A DNA stretch of 20,591 nucleotides, taken from positions 1 to 20,591 of the forward strand of contig JAASTO010000024.1 in NCBI GenBank assembly GCA_021767245.1, given 5' to 3'. Shown here in pieces: positions 1 through 6,430 of this stretch. Origin of the DNA: Balneolaceae bacterium. Lineage in GTDB: Bacteria > Bacteroidota > Rhodothermia > Balneolales > Balneolaceae. Below the pieces are notes generated by a model. That model made no database searches and was not told the DNA's origin. It saw only the letters and a program-made list of their open reading frames with translations. The stretch's first letter is position 1; each line of letters opens with the position of its first letter. Position numbers and translations under genes: made by a program.

Positions 1-42
1 ATGGAACATATGCTCAAGAAAGGTAAACCACTCAGAAATTAA
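1..42 (+). CDS. 3' end of an upstream gene, probably a 3-hydroxyacyl-CoA dehydrogenase (partial)
   Basis: Frame 1 is open from the first base of the window to a TAA at 40-42 and gives a C-terminal tail ending in KKGKPLRN. The following thiolase starts 26 bases later on the same strand, as in a fad operon where a large 3-hydroxyacyl-CoA dehydrogenase/enoyl-CoA hydratase (FadN/FadB type) precedes fadA. A basic tail ending in KPLRN fits my memory of FadN-like proteins, but 13 residues are too few to prove identity. That a coding frame ends here is likely; the product is inferred mainly from the neighbour. Confidence 0.5.
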   Translation: MEHMLKKGKPLRN

Positions 43-68
43 AGATCAAAATTAAGGATTTTAAAATT

Positions 69-1256
69 ATGTCAGACAGAGAAGCCTACATCGTTTCAGC
101 CGTAAGAACGCCTTGCGGAAAAGCTAATAAAGGGTCATTGCGCTTTACCAGGCCTGATTCGCTGGGTGGAGCCGTGGTCAAAGACCTCCTTAACCGTACC
201 AAAGGGTTAGCCCCTGAGAAGGTGGAAGACGTGATCATGGGATGTGCCTTTCCGGAAGCTTCGCAAGGACTTAATGTAGCCCGACAGATTGCCATTTTAG
301 GCGGATTGCCTGATTCAGTACCCGGCGTCACCGTGAACCGATTTTGTTCATCGGGGCTGCAGACTATTTCTATGGCAGCTGAGCGCATCATGGCAGGTGG
401 AGCAGATGTGATTATTGCCGGTGGAGTCGAATCCATGAGTTTGGTACCAATGGGAGGTATGTCGGTTCAACCCAACCCGGAGTTGGTTAATGATAAACCC
501 GGCGTTTACGTTAGTATGGGAATTACAGCCGAGAATGTAGCGGATAAATATAAGGTAAGCCGGAAAGATCAGGATGAATTTGCCTTTCGAAGTCATCAAA
601 GAGCGATCAATGCCTGGAAAGAGGGTAAGTTTGACGAACAGATCACTCCGGTAGAAGTTGCAGAAAAGAAAGTGGCTGCGAATGGAGAGTTGATCGAAGA
701 GTCATTTACATTCAAACAAGATGAAGGACCCAGGGCAGATACTTCGGTGGAAGCCTTGTCCGGATTACGTCCGGTATTTAAAAATGGCGGAAGCGTAACA
801 GCCGGTAATTCATCGCAGATGAACGATGCCGCTGCCGGTGTGGTGGTTATGAGTGGAAAAATGGTCAAGGAACTTGGTTTAACTCCTATGGCTCGTTATG
901 TGGGTTTTCAGGTCGCCGGTGTGGCTCCTGAAATTATGGGTATTGGGCCGATAGAGGCCGTGCCGAAAGTATTGGATAAAACCGGATTAAAATTGTCTGA
1001 CATAGATCTGATCGAATTAAATGAAGCCTTTGCATCTCAGTCACTGGCTGTGATACGTGAACTAGGACTCGATGAAGAGATAACCAACGTGAATGGTGGT
1101 GCGATAGCCATGGGGCATCCCCTGGGTTGTACGGGAGCAAAGTTGACCACGCAGATACTGTATGAGATGAAAGACCGTAATGCAAAATACGGATTGGTTA
1201 CCATGTGTATCGGTGGAGGTATGGGTGCTGCCGGTATTTTTGAGAATTTGGGTTGA
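69..1256 (+). CDS. fadA: Acetyl-CoA C-acyltransferase (3-ketoacyl-CoA thiolase, FadA type)
   Basis: This thiolase catalyses the last step of beta-oxidation: CoA-dependent cleavage of 3-ketoacyl-CoA to acetyl-CoA and a shortened acyl-CoA, in the cytoplasm. At 395 aa it has the usual full length. The acylated nucleophile is Cys93 in NRFCSSG, His350 lies in GHPLG, and the second catalytic cysteine is Cys380 in CIGGGMG; a NEAFA motif precedes the His block. The ATG at 69 has an AAGGA ribosome-binding site about ten bases upstream. It follows an apparent upstream fad gene by 26 bases and precedes a 2,4-dienoyl-CoA reductase-like gene, so a fatty-acid degradation operon is the natural reading. Degradative rather than biosynthetic thiolase is inferred from this context and the FadA-like sequence. 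The thiolase family call is very secure. Confidence 0.95.
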   Translation: MSDREAYIVSAVRTPCGKANKGSLRFTRPDSLGGAVVKDLLNRTKGLAPEKVEDVIMGCAFPEASQGLNVARQIAILGGLPDSVPGVTVNRFCSSGLQTISMAAERIMAGGADVIIAGGVESMSLVPMGGMSVQPNPELVNDKPGVYVSMGITAENVADKYKVSRKDQDEFAFRSHQRAINAWKEGKFDEQITPVEVAEKKVAANGELIEESFTFKQDEGPRADTSVEALSGLRPVFKNGGSVTAGNSSQMNDAAAGVVVMSGKMVKELGLTPMARYVGFQVAGVAPEIMGIGPIEAVPKVLDKTGLKLSDIDLIELNEAFASQSLAVIRELGLDEEITNVNGGAIAMGHPLGCTGAKLTTQILYEMKDRNAKYGLVTMCIGGGMGAAGIFENLG

Positions 1257-1290
1257 TTAATCTTTAATTGGCGATTCGAAATCAAAATTT

Positions 1291-1332
1291 TGTAACCATA
1301 GGGGTAATTCATGAATTACCCCTATGGTTACA
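1291..1332. repeat. 42-bp perfect palindrome between fadA and the SDR gene
   Basis: Positions 1291-1311 are exactly the reverse complement of 1312-1332, with no mismatch and no required loop. The arm includes GTAACCATAGGGG. As RNA it would form a very stable hairpin 35 bases after the fadA stop and 27 bases before the SDR start. No run of T follows on the + strand (ATTGTGAAATTTT), so it is not a classical intrinsic terminator. It could limit readthrough, protect the 3' end of fadA mRNA, bind a dimeric protein, or be a copy of a dispersed palindromic element. Confidence 0.85.
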
Positions 1333-1358
1333 TTGTGAAATTTTAAATAAGAAATTTT

Positions 1359-2216
1359 ATGTACACAGATGACACGCTTTCAGGAAAAACTATCTTAATA
1401 ACCGGGGGAGGCAGTGGTTTGGGATTGGCAATGGCCAAGGCATTTGCGAGAACAGGAGCCAACGTTGCTATTTGCGGCAGAACGGAAGAGAAGCTTCAGA
1501 AGGCAGTAAAAGACATTGAAAAGGAAAGAGAAGGAGCTAAAGCCGGTTACTATCAATGCGATGTCAGAGACTATAATGGCGTAACATCAATGTTTGAACA
1601 AATCATTAATGATTTTGGCTCTATTGAGGGATTAGTAAACAATGCAGCCGGTAACTTTTTGTCAGCGTCAGAAGATCTTAGTCCTGGAGGATTTAAAGCG
1701 ATCGTTGATATTGTTCTTCACGGAAGTTTCAATTGCACCCATGTATTCGGTAATTATCTGATCGATAATAAAAAGGAAGGTACCATACTGAATATGGTGA
1801 CCACCTATGCCGAGGGGACCGGGTGTGCCTTTGTGTTGCCATCAGCGTGTGGAAAGGCGGGTGTGTTAGCAATGACGCGTTCCTTAGCTTTTGAATGGGC
1901 TGAATATGGAATAAGGCTAAATGCCATAGCTCCCGGACCATTTCCTACAGAAGGAGCCTGGTCGCGCTTAGTTCCGAAAAAGACCATGGAGAAAAAGTTT
2001 ATAGATAAGGTTCCCCTAAAAAGATATGGCGAGCCGGTAGAGCTCGCCAATCTTGCAATTTTCTTAATGTCTGACCTCTCGTCGTATATGACCGGGGAAT
2101 GTGTGGTCATAGACGGAGGCGAAAGGCTTCAGGCCGGACAGTTTAACTTTATAGACACTTTAATGTCGCGCAGTAAACTGAAAAAGATATTCAAGGCCAT
2201 GAAGCCTAAAAAGTGA
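1359..2216 (+). CDS. SDR-family 2,4-dienoyl-CoA reductase-like oxidoreductase
   Basis: This is a short-chain dehydrogenase of 285 aa. The nucleotide-binding motif TGGGSGLG is at residues 15-22, NNAAG at 94-98 and PGP at 192-194. The common YxxxK catalytic pair is absent: the matching segment reads PSACGKAG with Lys166, and a tyrosine lies upstream at Tyr150 in TTYA. That arrangement, the EW-EYG-R-N-I-PGP block and a C-terminal DGGE resemble mitochondrial 2,4-dienoyl-CoA reductase (DECR1), an NADPH-dependent enzyme that lets polyunsaturated acyl-CoAs enter beta-oxidation. The position just after the thiolase supports this. The SDR fold is certain; the substrate is inferred from the active-site pattern and context. 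The gene is separated from fadA by a long palindrome, so it may be expressed at a different level. Confidence 0.85.
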   Translation: MYTDDTLSGKTILITGGGSGLGLAMAKAFARTGANVAICGRTEEKLQKAVKDIEKEREGAKAGYYQCDVRDYNGVTSMFEQIINDFGSIEGLVNNAAGNFLSASEDLSPGGFKAIVDIVLHGSFNCTHVFGNYLIDNKKEGTILNMVTTYAEGTGCAFVLPSACGKAGVLAMTRSLAFEWAEYGIRLNAIAPGPFPTEGAWSRLVPKKTMEKKFIDKVPLKRYGEPVELANLAIFLMSDLSSYMTGECVVIDGGERLQAGQFNFIDTLMSRSKLKKIFKAMKPKK

Positions 2217-2229
2217 TCAATAACTGTAA

Positions 2230-2385
2230 TTAAGAAATGACCAAACCGATCATCAGCATAGTTGCGATAATCATATAGTAGAATCGTTTTACATTTTTAT
2301 CCGGCTTATGTAAGCCAAAAATGTTTTTAAAGATATAGTGGTCAAATCCCAGTTTGTAATATTGTTCGTATAACTTAGCTCTCAT
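2230..2385 (-). CDS. Small membrane protein, 51 aa, unknown function
   Basis: A 51-codon frame reads from ATG at 2385 to TAA at 2230. It is preceded by one of the best ribosome-binding sites in the window, AGAGGAGGTG, six bases before the ATG, which strongly suggests translation. The product has a tyrosine-rich, basic N-terminal half (residues 1-36) and one hydrophobic helix near residues 37-50 (MIIATMLMIGLVIS), so it is probably a single-pass membrane peptide with the N-terminal part in the cytoplasm. It lies convergent to the SDR gene and downstream of the small secreted protein. I do not recognise a family. Confidence 0.65.
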   Translation of the reverse strand: MRAKLYEQYYKLGFDHYIFKNIFGLHKPDKNVKRFYYMIIATMLMIGLVIS

Positions 2386-2461
2386 AGTGGCACCTCCTCT
2401 TATTTTTGGTGCTTGTATTTATTATATAGATGATTGTTGTTGAATAGTGGAAATGTAGTTG

Positions 2462-2812
2462 CTACAGATTTTTTGTAGCTATCAACTCTTTATTAGCCTT
2501 TACTACTTTTCCATCAATAATAGTTTCAATACTGAGTTTTTCTCCTTTATCGTAAACAGCTTTGGTAATGACCTCGTCAGAATCAAAGCCATATAATAAC
2601 CACGTTCCATGTGGTTTAACCGTATTTCCTTCTTTCCAGTACTGACCTTTTTGAAGGATATTTCCTTCGCTATCTAAAAACTTAACGTCGTACACATTGT
2701 TTTCAACATGTGTGATCTCATACTCGTGTTCAACGTTTTTGATAGTCTGTTGTGCAAAAAGGCCGGTTGAAATAAAAAAACCAAGTAGAATTGTTGTAAT
2801 AATCGTTTTCAT
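2462..2812 (-). CDS. Small secreted protein with MORN-like motif, unknown function
   Basis: This 116-aa protein has a clear signal peptide: a Lys near the start, a hydrophobic core, and probable cleavage after FA at residues 19-20. The mature part of about 95 residues is predicted to be periplasmic or secreted. It contains a GQYWKEG...PHGTWLLYGF pattern around residues 56-75 resembling a single MORN-type beta-hairpin, followed by a charged C-terminus. The ATG at 2812 has a GGAGGA ribosome-binding site. Just upstream lies a striking array of 11-bp-phased GTTAAC units, so this gene is probably controlled by an OmpR/PhoB-type regulator. The function is unknown, and the MORN resemblance is weak. 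Confidence 0.7.
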   Translation of the reverse strand: MKTIITTILLGFFISTGLFAQQTIKNVEHEYEITHVENNVYDVKFLDSEGNILQKGQYWKEGNTVKPHGTWLLYGFDSDEVITKAVYDKGEKLSIETIIDGKVVKANKELIATKNL

Positions 2813-2842
2813 AGCATTCCTCCATTTAGGTCTACCCCCAAT

Positions 2843-2908
2843 GTTAAGGAATTGTTAACTCAATGTAAATGATTTGTTAACGGTAAGTTAACATAAAGTT
2901 AACATAAC
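2843..2908 (-). promoter_or_regulatory. Six-unit 11-bp-phased GTTAAC operator array (Pho-box-like)
   Basis: Units start at 2843, 2854, 2865, 2876, 2887 and 2898, exactly 11 bp apart: GTTAAG, GTTAAC, GTAAAT, GTTAAC, GTTAAC, GTTAAC; the last two whole units differ only at the final base. The array fills the space between the upstream gene's stop (2911) and the leader of the secreted-protein gene. Eleven-bp direct repeats on one helix face are typical of OmpR/PhoB-family regulators, and TTAACA repeats resemble the Bacillus PhoP box. On the minus strand TAACATTG (2846-2839) is one mismatch from the Bacteroidetes -7 element TAnnTTTG. No TTG sits at a proper -33 distance, as expected for activator-dependent promoters. 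The regulator is inferred. Confidence 0.6.
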
Positions 2909-2910
2909 CC

Positions 2911-3765
2911 TCAGTGGTACTGTGAGAGGCGTTTTTCTACTTGTTTTACCTGCAAAGACAGTTGATAAGCATCGTAAGGAGTGTAAGCTGTCTCCCGATT
3001 CATTTGTACTGATTTCAGAAACATAAGTGCAGATTTTTCAGCGGCTTTAGCAGGATCGAAGGATTGTTTTTCAAAATATAAATGCTCCCCAGAGTTCAAA
3101 CGGCCGATCCTGATATTCTGCTCCGGAGCATCACACTCAAAGATCTCTTGTCGGTTAGCGGCAATGCGAATATGTTTATTTACAGATGCCCCTGTATACA
3201 GATTTATGTCTGCCGTAGAGCCATTGTCAAAGCGGATGAACAGGTGGAATACAGAAGGATGTGTATCGTTCAGTAAAACCTGTTTTGCCTCAATATGATG
3301 AATGCCACTATCCAGCCACTTCATGCAGAGGCCAAGTTCATCGATCCAATAATGCCTGAATTCATTTACTGTATTCATGAATTGCGTGTACTGAACATTC
3401 CGGGATATGCTAAGGTAGGATGGGCGGGGCATACGGTTCATCATCCACTGGGTGGCAGGAGCAAGGGTTGGCCAGTGAGAAAACTGCACGTGCACACCGG
3501 CTTCCATAGATGCTCTGTAAATTGTCTCAAGCTTATCCGTATCAGTTGGCTGTAAAGCGATCAAAAAGCAGTTCAAGCCCTGATGGACTCCCTCCAATAG
3601 CAGATCCAGGTTGTTATCAGTTTCATCAACCAGGAAACAAGCATCTACATCTCCCAACTCTTTGATACTTGGGCATAGTTCAACTTCTTGTACGATCTGA
3701 TGAGGACGTAAATGTCGCTCCCACGCTACCGCCCGTTTTGCATCTCCAATAATACCAACTTTCAT
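2911..3765 (-). CDS. Gfo/Idh/MocA-like protein with degenerate motifs
   Basis: The 284-aa product begins with a Rossmann-like strand (MKVGIIGDAKRA) and follows the Gfo/Idh/MocA order: an N-terminal nucleotide-binding domain to about residue 120, then a mixed alpha/beta substrate domain. It is shorter than typical members (roughly 330-400 aa) and lacks the usual glycine-rich GxGxxG. The EKP motif is replaced by ALQPTD (residues 89-94). It does keep a histidine-containing GIHHIEA segment (residues 154-160) resembling the family's catalytic-helix region. It may be a non-catalytic or altered-cofactor paralogue. The ATG at 3765 has an AGGAG site. It lies 62 bp downstream of the PspC gene and could be cotranscribed with it. 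The fold is likely; activity and substrate are unknown. Confidence 0.65.
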   Translation of the reverse strand: MKVGIIGDAKRAVAWERHLRPHQIVQEVELCPSIKELGDVDACFLVDETDNNLDLLLEGVHQGLNCFLIALQPTDTDKLETIYRASMEAGVHVQFSHWPTLAPATQWMMNRMPRPSYLSISRNVQYTQFMNTVNEFRHYWIDELGLCMKWLDSGIHHIEAKQVLLNDTHPSVFHLFIRFDNGSTADINLYTGASVNKHIRIAANRQEIFECDAPEQNIRIGRLNSGEHLYFEKQSFDPAKAAEKSALMFLKSVQMNRETAYTPYDAYQLSLQVKQVEKRLSQYH

Positions 3766-3827
3766 AAACGCTCCTGATTAAGTTGGAGGGCAAGATGCTA
3801 AGCCGGTACGACTTTTACAAGAAGGGC

Positions 3828-4010
3828 TTAGTCAGGCATTACAATTGCCAGAATAAAATAGAGAAGTACCGGAGATCCCCAGCCTAAGAAAATGAGTAAA
3901 ATGAAAATGATACGGATCAGGGTTGAATCCCATCCGAGATATTCCGCAAAGCCACCGCAAACGCCGGCAAGCATTTTATCGGTACGCGATTTTTTTAGTT
4001 TAGCTGCCAT
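3828..4010 (-). CDS. PspC-domain small membrane protein
   Basis: The 60-aa protein is essentially one PspC domain. A basic N-terminus is followed by the signature DKMLAGVCGGFAEYLGWD (residues 11-28), an RIIFILLIF hydrophobic helix and a second one ending in AIVMP. PspC-type proteins sit in the inner membrane; in enterobacteria PspC senses envelope stress with PspB, but stand-alone short PspC proteins are widespread and mostly uncharacterised. No other psp gene is visible here. There is no clear Shine-Dalgarno sequence. A 16-bp palindrome lies 14 bp before the start codon. The domain assignment is firm; the physiological role is open. Confidence 0.88.
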   Translation of the reverse strand: MAAKLKKSRTDKMLAGVCGGFAEYLGWDSTLIRIIFILLIFLGWGSPVLLYFILAIVMPD

Positions 4011-4023
4011 GTTGAAAATATTT

Positions 4024-4039
4024 TTAGATTATAATCTAA
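4024..4039. promoter_or_regulatory. 16-bp AT-rich perfect palindrome upstream of the PspC gene
   Basis: TTAGATTATAATCTAA is perfectly symmetric and sits 14-29 bp before the PspC start codon, where an operator would overlap the transcription start or leader. It is AT-only except for one G and one C, so chance occurrence in AT-rich DNA is possible. A repressor site is suggested by position alone. Confidence 0.35.
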
Positions 4040-4086
4040 TCCGTTGATACGACAGCTAAAAAAAGTTGTTGCAAAAAAAGTTCAAT

Positions 4087-4113
4087 AAAAAAGCGGAATG
4101 TTTGCTCCGCTTT
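4087..4113 (-). terminator. Intrinsic terminator after the M56 gene
   Basis: On the minus strand a stem of 8 bp (AAAGCGGA pairing with TCCGCTTT, 4113-4106 with 4097-4090) and an 8-base loop is followed by six T. It lies about 20 bases after the M56 stop codon and ends the BlaI-M56 operon, separating it from the PspC gene. Confidence 0.85.
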
Positions 4114-4134
4114 AAAATTATAGGTGTATTTGGT

Positions 4135-5940
4135 TTAACGCCCTTCAGGCGGTGGTGGAGGGGTTGAACTATCGGGGGTGCTGACTCCGGTATCATCCAA
4201 TCGGAAATTAATCGATAGAGCATACCGTACTCTAACCGGTTTACCGCGTTGCATGCCGGGTTCAAATTTAGCTTGTTTAACCACCCTAAGCGCTTCTTCA
4301 TCGGCACCGCCTCCTATTCCGCGGACCACCTGGGCATTTTCTACAACCCCTTTCTCATTCACAATGAATTGAACGGTAACCCGACCTTCAATACCGGCAC
4401 GGCGCGCCATGGTTGGGTACTCGATTTTACTCTGAATGGATTTCATGCCGTCAATGAGTTTGGGCATTTCTTCCACTACTACGAAATAATCACCAAGGTC
4501 TTCTTGATCTTCAAATGAAGGAGGTGTTGGTGGTGGTGGAGGCATTACAGCTTCAGCATTTTCGTTTGATATAAGGGCAGGAGAAAATAATTTAGTGCTT
4601 TTTGCAATTTCTCTATTATGTGAAACCCAAAGAGATGAATTTGAGAAACCGTTTAGTATATCTGAGGACGATCGTAGCTCAACATTCAATTCATTAATTT
4701 TGAATGAAAGTGTATTGTCATCTATGTTTCCGGCTTTAACTGCACCTTCAAATTGTCTGGGTGCTACTTTAAACATTCCATACTCGCCAGCCATGATACT
4801 TACAGCACCAAGCCCACCAACCGAGATATCATTTAAAGCTTTGTCGTTTAGTTGAATGCCATTAATTGATAAGGTTGACTCCTGAATACTTATTTGAGCA
4901 TTTTCAAGTTCTTCTAACGAAATTGAGTCAGGCCCACGCAGATCTGAACAAGCTATGGGTAGTGTAATTCCAACGATCATCAGCATTAAGAAAGCGATGC
5001 TTTGCCGGAATGAGGCTTTATGTAGTTTATGATATTTCATGGTTTTGATCCGTTTCTTTAAGGTTGAGTTCTTCACTGCCATGCTTACTGACAACCGTCC
5101 CGCACCGCTGCTCAAAGGAACTAACTCATAAAGCAGGCTGGCATAGGATTTTATGGAGAAATCGGATCTGGAAAGCACTTCCTGATCACAGGAAATTTCC
5201 CGATAGGTGTCGATCTCCTGATTTCCATACCGTATAAGAGGATGAAACCAAAAGAGTGATTCGATCATTGACAAGGCCAGCTGCAGCAGATAATCACCAC
5301 GTTTTATGTGGGTGAGTTCATGCTGAAGGGCCATCTCCAGTTTCTCCGGTTCGTGCTGTAATAATTTTGGAAGCACGATCACCGGCTGCTTCCATCCAAA
5401 AGTAAATGGAACCAGCGGATGATCATGAAAAGCTAATTTAATGGTCCGGTTGTTATCCGGTTCGTTTGTAAGCACATCCTGTAATTCAGTGATGTCGAGA
5501 TTTCTGTAAAGGGATTTCAATGCCAGATAACTGCTAATGAGCTGTCCAAGCATAAAGAGTGATACAAGTCCCAGTATAACCGTGGTCAAACCAATCAATA
5601 ATGACGGCTCCATCCAGTTGATAGAGATCTCTGCCGATGAATTCACGCCCGAAGGTACTAACTCAATAGGATTCTGAACCACAAAAAAAGCGGTCTCAAT
5701 GTTGGATTCAGTAAACCAGGCGGGAATGCGATTCATAAGAGCAGCGGCACTGATACCAAATGGAAGTGAAAGCAAGGCTGCAGTTCTCAGATGATAATGA
5801 AACAGGGGATTCAGGCTTTCGCGATTACGCAGTACAATAAACGCAATTCCGCAACACAGTGTCCATATTGCCAAAGGAAACCAAATGGTATCCAGGCTAA
5901 AATTTCCGATCTCTTTCAGATAATAGATAAGTTCATACAT
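4135..5940 (-). CDS. BlaR1-type M56 membrane metallopeptidase with TonB C-terminal domain
   Basis: This large membrane protein (601 aa from ATG 5940) pairs with the upstream repressor. It has hydrophobic segments near residues 18-38, 53-70, 115-140 and 314-330. The cytoplasmic zinc-protease site HELTH is at about 207-211, with the downstream EISCD segment near 249 expected to supply a ligand. After the last membrane segment come about 135 extracytoplasmic residues, a proline-rich stretch (PPPPPTPP near 467-475) and a TonB C-terminal domain at about 495-580 (YPTMARRAGIEGRV). In BlaR1/MecR1 proteins signal binding outside activates the protease, leading to repressor loss; here the penicillin-binding sensor is replaced by TonB-like parts, so the signal is unknown. 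ATG 5940 overlaps the repressor stop as TGATG, with GGAGG seven bases before; GTG 5943 is a less likely start. Confidence 0.9.
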   Translation of the reverse strand: MYELIYYLKEIGNFSLDTIWFPLAIWTLCCGIAFIVLRNRESLNPLFHYHLRTAALLSLPFGISAAALMNRIPAWFTESNIETAFFVVQNPIELVPSGVNSSAEISINWMEPSLLIGLTTVILGLVSLFMLGQLISSYLALKSLYRNLDITELQDVLTNEPDNNRTIKLAFHDHPLVPFTFGWKQPVIVLPKLLQHEPEKLEMALQHELTHIKRGDYLLQLALSMIESLFWFHPLIRYGNQEIDTYREISCDQEVLSRSDFSIKSYASLLYELVPLSSGAGRLSVSMAVKNSTLKKRIKTMKYHKLHKASFRQSIAFLMLMIVGITLPIACSDLRGPDSISLEELENAQISIQESTLSINGIQLNDKALNDISVGGLGAVSIMAGEYGMFKVAPRQFEGAVKAGNIDDNTLSFKINELNVELRSSSDILNGFSNSSLWVSHNREIAKSTKLFSPALISNENAEAVMPPPPPTPPSFEDQEDLGDYFVVVEEMPKLIDGMKSIQSKIEYPTMARRAGIEGRVTVQFIVNEKGVVENAQVVRGIGGGADEEALRVVKQAKFEPGMQRGKPVRVRYALSINFRLDDTGVSTPDSSTPPPPPEGR

Positions 5941-6320
5941 CACTGATCCTCCATATTATCGATCATATCCCGAAGTTCTTTCAGTTCCTTCTCACTGATA
6001 TTCTCACCTTTCACAAGCGTTTGTACAAGGGCAGAGGTAGATCCTTTGAATACCTTATCGATCAGTCCTGAAACGAGGTTAGACTGTACCTGCTCCGGCT
6101 CAATGCGGGCACTATATACATAGGTATTGCCATCTTTATAGTATTTAAGAAATCCTTTGTCGTTCAAATTCTTCATAATGGTCATCACCGTGGTGTAAGC
6201 AACTTTCCGGTCATTCAGGATGCGCTCCCTGACCTGTGCAACAGTAGCTTCTCCAAGTTCCCACACGTGATGCAGGATTTCCATTTCCGATTCTCCAAGT
6301 GGTGTCAGTGATTTTCTCAT
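5940..6320 (-). CDS. BlaI/MecI/CopY-family transcriptional repressor
   Basis: The 126-aa protein has the family's winged-helix DNA-binding domain in the first 70 residues (LGESEMEILHHVWELGEATV, then VAYTTVMTIMKNLNDKG) and a C-terminal dimerisation helix region. Homologues repress their own operon and are inactivated when the partner M56 sensor is triggered. The partner gene follows with overlapping stop and start, so translation is probably coupled. Upstream, a TACTA-N6-TAGTA dyad lies on the predicted -7 element, consistent with autorepression. There is no Shine-Dalgarno sequence before the ATG, and the predicted leader is only about 15 bases. A link to beta-lactam resistance is not supported: no beta-lactamase or penicillin-binding sensor is present. 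Confidence 0.92.
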   Translation of the reverse strand: MRKSLTPLGESEMEILHHVWELGEATVAQVRERILNDRKVAYTTVMTIMKNLNDKGFLKYYKDGNTYVYSARIEPEQVQSNLVSGLIDKVFKGSTSALVQTLVKGENISEKELKELRDMIDNMEDQ

Positions 6321-6325
6321 GGCAG

Positions 6326-6371
6326 TAGTAATTAGTTAGTACTAATATAATAGTAATGAATTAAAATTCAA
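6326..6371 (-). promoter_or_regulatory. Promoter and BlaI-type operator of the repressor/M56 operon
   Basis: On the minus strand TTG (6371-6369), a 19-bp gap and TATATTAG (6349-6342) fit the Bacteroidetes promoter TTG-N17-23-TAnnTTTG with one mismatch. The dyad TACTA-N6-TAGTA (6340-6355) covers the -7 element exactly. Two further TAGTA half-sites at 6326 and 6337 are 11 bp apart, and TTAGTACTAA at 6336-6345 is a perfect palindrome. BlaI/MecI operators are built from TAC/GTA-type half-sites, so an autoregulatory operator is likely. Confidence 0.6.
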
Positions 6372-6430
6372 TAAATTTTCTTTTATAGCTGTCCGGAACG
6401 CTTAAAACTATATAAAGCATTAAAATCAGT

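Noticed and set aside
2843..2908. Possible CRISPR or simple tandem repeat
   Set aside because: Units are only 11 bp with a conserved 6-bp core and no unique spacers of CRISPR length. The position before a start codon fits an operator better.
3798..3831. CTAAGCC/GGCTTAG inverted repeat after the PspC gene as a terminator
   Set aside because: The stem is 7 bp with a 20-base loop, overlaps the stop codon and has no T-run.
4945..4956. Lipobox-like LPIAC in the M56 protein
   Set aside because: It lies after the last membrane helix inside the protein, not after an N-terminal signal peptide, and the -3 residue is Pro; lipoprotein processing is unlikely.
6395..6415. GGAAC ... TATATAA before the iron-sulfur photolyase as an ECF-sigma promoter
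   Set aside because: The spacer is only nine bases, far shorter than ECF promoters need. No clear Bacteroidetes -7 element was found either, so the promoter stays unassigned.
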